Origin: Anaerosinus sp.
Lineage (GTDB): Bacteria > Bacillota > Negativicutes > JARBTT01
Length of the DNA: 37,292 nt
NCBI GenBank assembly: GCA_029240055.1
Contig: JARBTT010000008.1
Coordinates: forward strand, 1 to 37,292
Reading direction: 5' to 3'
The translations under genes and the position numbers were made by a program. The notes beneath the pieces are model-generated. The model saw only the letters and a list, made by a program, of their open reading frames with translations. It had not been told where the DNA came from and searched no databases. Below are positions 34,100 to 37,292 of the stretch, one piece after another; position 1 is the first letter of the stretch; each line of letters begins with the position of its first letter.

Positions 34100-34142
34100 A
34101 AAAAAACTCCTGCCAAATTTCCACATAAATTTAACAAGAGTT
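34100..34142 (-). terminator. Terminator after the Fic relic
   Basis: On the minus strand AACTCTTGTTAAATTT (34142-34127) pairs over 16 positions (four G-U) with AAATTTGGCAGGAGTT (34120-34105), then TTTTT. It would stop transcription from the NUDIX/acyltransferase side before the oxidoreductase gene. Confidence 0.75.
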
Positions 34143-34193
34143 GAAAGCCTGTTTTTAATCTAACTATTCAATATTACAATGTATTGATCAAGC
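34142..34193. repeat. Direct repeat copy B
   Basis: Second copy of the sequence at 31999-32057, spanning the 3' end of the Fic relic and its downstream GAAAGCCTGTTTTT. Together the copies flank the molybdopterin oxidoreductase gene at a distance of about 2.1 kb. Confidence 0.6.
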
Positions 34194-34306
34194 ATTTCCT
34201 CTACATACTCTGCAATCAACTCAATCATTGGCTTTGCGTTATTACCTTCTTCATAAAATTTATGAAAGCACTCATAATACCGCCTTCTATCGGATACATC
34301 GTTGTT
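34160..34306 (-). pseudogene. Fic/DOC-family gene remnant (C-terminal 48 codons)
   Basis: A minus-strand reading of 48 codons before TAG 34162-34160 translates as NNDVSDRRRYYECFHKF, then YEEGNNAKPMIELIAEYVEE and MLDQYIVILNS. The DRRRYYECFHKF and PMIELIAEYVEE pattern matches the C-terminal helices after the Fic core. Upstream it is closed by TGA, with the NUDIX gene starting its 3' end 9 bases further, so the core with the HPFxxGNGR motif is missing. A dead fragment of an AMP-transferase-type gene. Confidence 0.6.
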
Positions 34307-34314
34307 TCATTTTT

Positions 34315-34794
34315 TTATATTGAACGAATAATTGTTCCATTTGTATGAAGCCTTTCATTTAATTCCCATAAAGCATTTTTATTACTATCCCATTTAAGCA
34401 TCTCCATAGCTTTGTCAAAACTGACCCAATTAAATTCCGCATGCTCTTTTGAGATAATAACATTCTGTTCTTTTACATGAACTCCGAAACAATATTCAGG
34501 GATTACATAAGTTTCTGATCCCCATAAAAAATCACCAATCACATATTTAACAGGTATTGTAGCTTTTGAGTCCAATTTGATGAACTGATTGTTGCTAGAT
34601 ATCTGACCTTCTTCTAAAGATTCTCTTTTAGCTGCTTCCAGTGAATTTTCACCAGCATTTCCCCCACCAGCTATACCTTGCCAAATATCTATATCTTTTC
34701 TTCTAAATATCGCATACTCTATTTGACGTCTCGCTGTAATTATATAGTATGGAAGGACCAACACTTGAAATGGTGCTCTTTGTATTTTAGGCAT
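34315..34794 (-). CDS. NUDIX hydrolase
   Basis: 159 residues from the ATG at 34794 (AGAAGG 8 bases upstream). The Nudix box reads GGGNAGENSLEAAKRESLEE plus GQI, fitting GX5EX7REUXEEXGU except that the second-last Gly is Gln. The surrounding IWQGIAGGG and FNWVSFDKAMEML are typical. Hydrolyses a nucleoside diphosphate linked to another group, perhaps a dNTP; the substrate cannot be given. Its 3' end abuts the Fic relic. Confidence 0.8.
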   Translation of the reverse strand: MPKIQRAPFQVLVLPYYIITARRQIEYAIFRRKDIDIWQGIAGGGNAGENSLEAAKRESLEEGQISSNNQFIKLDSKATIPVKYVIGDFLWGSETYVIPEYCFGVHVKEQNVIISKEHAEFNWVSFDKAMEMLKWDSNKNALWELNERLHTNGTIIRSI

Positions 34795-34868
34795 GCTATA
34801 ACCTTCTTTTTTCTTAGTCAACTGATCTCATTTTTCTCAATTAAATTTCACCTTTAAATACCTAATAA

Positions 34869-36005
34869 TCAGAATTTAGTAATGGTACGAAATAGCGGTA
34901 TGATTTTAATAACTTGGGCTATTAAAAACGCTATGGGCAACGCAAGTACGGAAAGTAGTAAAAACTTTAAGATAGGAGGAAGAATCAGCATTTGCATTGC
35001 CAGTGCTAATGAAACAAGAATAGGGGCCTGAAATACGTACACGGCAAATGCACTATCCGATATTTTTTTTAGTAATTTATTCTGCCAATTAAGGTTTTGT
35101 CGAAACCAAGCAATCAGACCTACTGACATGCATACCCCAGTAATAGTTTCCCAAAAATTAAACGCTAGACTTTGCCAATGGAATCCACCCTTAAAAGCAT
35201 CTGAGTTGCCTTCTAAAGCTCCCCCCAAATAAACAATGCTTAGTAAAAATAAGATTCCAGGAACGATGGCCGTTAATATACATTTTTCCCCAAAGAGATA
35301 TTCAATTTTCGATAACCAATTATTTTTCTGCGCATGAATACCGAAAGAAAACAAAATAATGTATTGAGCAAAATAACATAATTGCATATTAAAAACAGAG
35401 GTGTCAAGTGGCGCAACAAGTCGGACAACAAATGTACTGGTCGTGAGCAGAAGAATAAGTTTACCCATTACTTTAACAGAAAACGATTTATCGGAATATC
35501 GAATTTCACAATTTTTGACCTTAATAAGAGCATATACTATTGAGAAGATTAGCAATGCCAAGGCAAACCATAAGGGGCCTGTTCCTTCAAGAAATCGGAG
35601 ACTTAGCACATAGTTGAGGTAGAATTCTATGAACGAAGCTTGTGTCCTAATATTATGCCAATCAATTAAGTAGTACATAAATGGATGAATTGTTAGCATA
35701 TATAGTAACGTCGGAGCTCCTAAACGGATAATACGATCCTTAATGAACTTTGTGCATCCTTTTCGTTCATAGGACATCGATGCAAAATAACCAGCTAATA
35801 GGAACATTAACCCCATAAAATATGCTTGGCTAAATGTCTGGAAAACAAAAAAGCACAGCATCGAAATTAAACTTTGCTCGGGCTGTTCTTTGTAATACCA
35901 ACTTCCTATACCGCTATAGGTAACCGCAGCATGTGTTAAAACGGCAAGGATGATGATGAGAGATTTTAAATTATCAATATAAAGCATTCGTGGCTTTTGT
36001 TGCAT
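34869..36005 (-). CDS. Acyltransferase family 3 membrane protein
   Basis: 378 residues, start with AAGGAG before the ATG. About ten membrane helices, opening with MLYIDNLKSLIIILAVLTHA (the DNLK and catalytic-type His of the acyltransferase_3 / MdoC-OatA family), then FLLAGYFAS and RIIRLGAPTLLY. Such enzymes move acyl groups (acetyl or succinyl) onto extracytoplasmic glycans. Separate from the exopolysaccharide operon; no clear partner gene. Confidence 0.85.
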   Translation of the reverse strand: MQQKPRMLYIDNLKSLIIILAVLTHAAVTYSGIGSWYYKEQPEQSLISMLCFFVFQTFSQAYFMGLMFLLAGYFASMSYERKGCTKFIKDRIIRLGAPTLLYMLTIHPFMYYLIDWHNIRTQASFIEFYLNYVLSLRFLEGTGPLWFALALLIFSIVYALIKVKNCEIRYSDKSFSVKVMGKLILLLTTSTFVVRLVAPLDTSVFNMQLCYFAQYIILFSFGIHAQKNNWLSKIEYLFGEKCILTAIVPGILFLLSIVYLGGALEGNSDAFKGGFHWQSLAFNFWETITGVCMSVGLIAWFRQNLNWQNKLLKKISDSAFAVYVFQAPILVSLALAMQMLILPPILKFLLLSVLALPIAFLIAQVIKIIPLFRTITKF

Positions 36006-36086
36006 TGTAAACTCCTTCTATGCTCTTAATTAAATTCGTCCATACTCAATATTTCATATTTTCATCCATTACTCATAAAAGCAAAA

Positions 36087-36137
36087 TAAAATCAAGATAC
36101 CAAGGAGCATATCAGTACCCATCACATCTGGATTTTA
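36087..36137 (-). terminator. Candidate terminator after the methyltransferase gene
   Basis: TAAAATCAAGAT (36087-36098) and ATCTGGATTTTA (36126-36137) pair with one mismatch over 12 positions and a long 27-base loop; the minus strand ends ATTTTATTTTGC. Weak, but it is the only hairpin between the two minus-strand genes. Confidence 0.35.
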
Positions 36138-36156
36138 TTGTTCACGCAATGGATTT

Positions 36157-36912
36157 TTATCGGATGTTACCCCAATTAATTATTGTCTGGTATTGAAAAG
36201 ATACAAAGCCATTGTCGTTATACTTATCAAAGATATCTTCTAACTCTTTAATCATTGGTTCATAATCGTCATCACCTGGTAATGGGGCACAAGATAATGA
36301 TAATAACCGCCCCTTCAATTGATCGAAATTTAAATATTGGTTGTTTGGAAACATACGAGTATCATACGTATTCTGAAAAAGCTCCTCTAGTTTAGTATTT
36401 CTGGTATTTTCAACACTTATCTTTTTATAGTCTTTGCCGTAATGAATCAGCAACTGTTCATAGTCAATAAAAAGTGGATTGCCTTCCTTTATGCGCCTGT
36501 TCCAAACTAATATAACTTTCCCATTTGGATGAAGAATTCGCGAAAATTCCTTTTTAGCTTTCAGTTCATCAAACCAGTGAAATGCTTGAGCCGAAACAAC
36601 AAAATCAACAGATGACGACGTTAATGTCGTACTTTCCGCAGAACCATTTACAGATATAAAATTTTCATATTTGCTTAGCAAATTTTCGGCTGCTTCCCGC
36701 ATTTTTTTATTTGGTTCAACAGCATATACTTTGTTTTTTTGTGTAAGTATTAGTTTAGTGAAAATACCGGTTCCCGAGCCTATATCAGCAATTGTTGAGT
36801 CCTTGTTTATACCAACATTAGTATATAAAAAATTAATTACTTCGCTAGGATACGATGGACGAAACTTAACATAATTTTCTACCCTATTTGAAAATCTTTT
36901 CGTATTATCCAT
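36157..36912 (-). CDS. Class I SAM-dependent methyltransferase
   Basis: 251 residues from the ATG at 36912, 10 bases after GGAG (the ATG at 36918 is only 4 bases away). SAM-binding motif I IADIGSGTGIFTKLI (about residues 42-56), the acidic AVEPNKKM strand, VVSAQAFHWF and NGKVILVWNRR follow the type 11 methyltransferase order. The AQAFHWF pattern is common in the ubiE/trans-aconitate methyltransferase-like group. Substrate unknown; stands alone. Confidence 0.82.
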   Translation of the reverse strand: MDNTKRFSNRVENYVKFRPSYPSEVINFLYTNVGINKDSTIADIGSGTGIFTKLILTQKNKVYAVEPNKKMREAAENLLSKYENFISVNGSAESTTLTSSSVDFVVSAQAFHWFDELKAKKEFSRILHPNGKVILVWNRRIKEGNPLFIDYEQLLIHYGKDYKKISVENTRNTKLEELFQNTYDTRMFPNNQYLNFDQLKGRLLSLSCAPLPGDDDYEPMIKELEDIFDKYNDNGFVSFQYQTIINWGNIR

Positions 36913-37227
36913 TAGCATTCATCTCCAATAAAAATTTATTGATTTTCTTATAGCTCACTCCGAAATTGAGAGCAAAAAGAGAGACACGGGGAAAGGTTGT
37001 TTTTTCAATTATTAGCAACAGATATCTGTGAACCGATTGCTGACTCTTTAAAGAAGTTAAATTCTCTTATTAACATTTTAAACCATATTATACATTAATT
37101 AAATGATTTTTTGTAAAAATTTAGATTTTAGCATATAAAAAAGAACAATGATTACTACCCTTATTGTCCTCGGAATCTCAAACTGTCCTTTTTACCACCT
37201 ATTCAAAATGGACACACCTAGGTGAGG
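36913..37227. other. AT-rich intergenic region
   Basis: 315 bases without an ORF. It holds the methyltransferase leader and a minus-strand terminator at 37137-37170, nothing else recognised. Confidence 0.45.
37137..37170 (-). terminator. Terminator upstream of the methyltransferase gene
   Basis: On the minus strand AGGACAAT (37170-37163) pairs with ATTGTTCT (37149-37142), 8 bp with one G-U, followed by TTTTT. It would stop transcription coming from the element at the right edge. Confidence 0.6.
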
Positions 37228-37292
37228 TGACCCCTTAAAGTTAGACTTTATAGCGTAGCAGTTTTGGCTGTTACGCTATTTCTTTATGCAGC
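37228..37292. mobile_element. Probable end of an IS3-type insertion sequence (rest outside window)
   Basis: TGACCCCTTAAAGTTAGAC (37228-37246) resembles the terminal inverted repeats of IS3-family elements. It is followed by a hairpin, ATAGCGTAGCAG (37250-37261) with CTGTTACGCTAT (37268-37279), of the kind often found inside IS ends. No transposase is in the window, so the assignment rests on the repeat alone. Confidence 0.45.

Overview
The window (about 38% G+C by eye) looks like a chromosome segment of a diderm Firmicute of the class Negativicutes, in the Pelosinus/Sporomusa neighbourhood. Strong Firmicute-type Shine-Dalgarno (SD) sites and U-tailed hairpin terminators sit beside outer-membrane machinery: a TonB-dependent receptor, ExbB/ExbD/TonB and a beta-barrel porin ending in Phe. 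The genus is inferred from gene content only.

Layout. 1-2.9 kb: the 3' part of iadA (isoaspartyl dipeptidase), an Lrp/AsnC regulator, and a divergent TauE/SafE exporter with its DUF1634 partner. 3.2-4.6 kb: a solitary YidC insertase and a bacterial staygreen (SGR) homologue broken by one in-frame TAA. 4.7-8.7 kb: three unrecognised proteins without signal peptides; two share a leader and an MQG(I/V)A N-terminus, the third carries PPC-like beta-sandwiches. 9.0-19.7 kb: a six-gene exopolysaccharide operon on the minus strand: porin with N-terminal repeats, UDP-HexNAc 6-dehydrogenase, triple-NodB deacetylase, PilZ-GT2 polymer synthase, degenerate deacetylase-like membrane protein and GH18 lipoprotein. 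20.2-24.6 kb: a SiaB-SiaC-SiaA partner-switching module ending in a PAS-GGDEF-HD-GYP protein in the SiaD position. 24.9-31.9 kb: a divergent iron-uptake locus with a Fur box at each promoter. 32-37.3 kb: a molybdopterin oxidoreductase between imperfect direct repeats, a Fic-gene relic, NUDIX, acyltransferase and methyltransferase genes, and what looks like the end of an insertion sequence.

Main discovery. The leader of the exopolysaccharide operon contains a c-di-GMP-I (GEMM) riboswitch, not present in the supplied ORFs. Its 3' strand also forms the 5' arm of a 16-bp terminator with a U8 tail. The geometry predicts that c-di-GMP prevents termination and switches the operon on. The neighbouring operon encodes a SiaABC-type phospho-switch and a protein with both c-di-GMP synthesis and hydrolysis domains, and the polymer synthase has an N-terminal PilZ-like domain. 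Together this looks like a self-contained circuit: environmental signal -> SiaA/SiaB -> SiaC -> GGDEF/HD-GYP -> c-di-GMP -> riboswitch (and perhaps PilZ) -> a uronate/amino-sugar matrix polymer. I know of no described system with exactly this combination, but I could not search for one.

No tRNA, rRNA or CRISPR array was seen.
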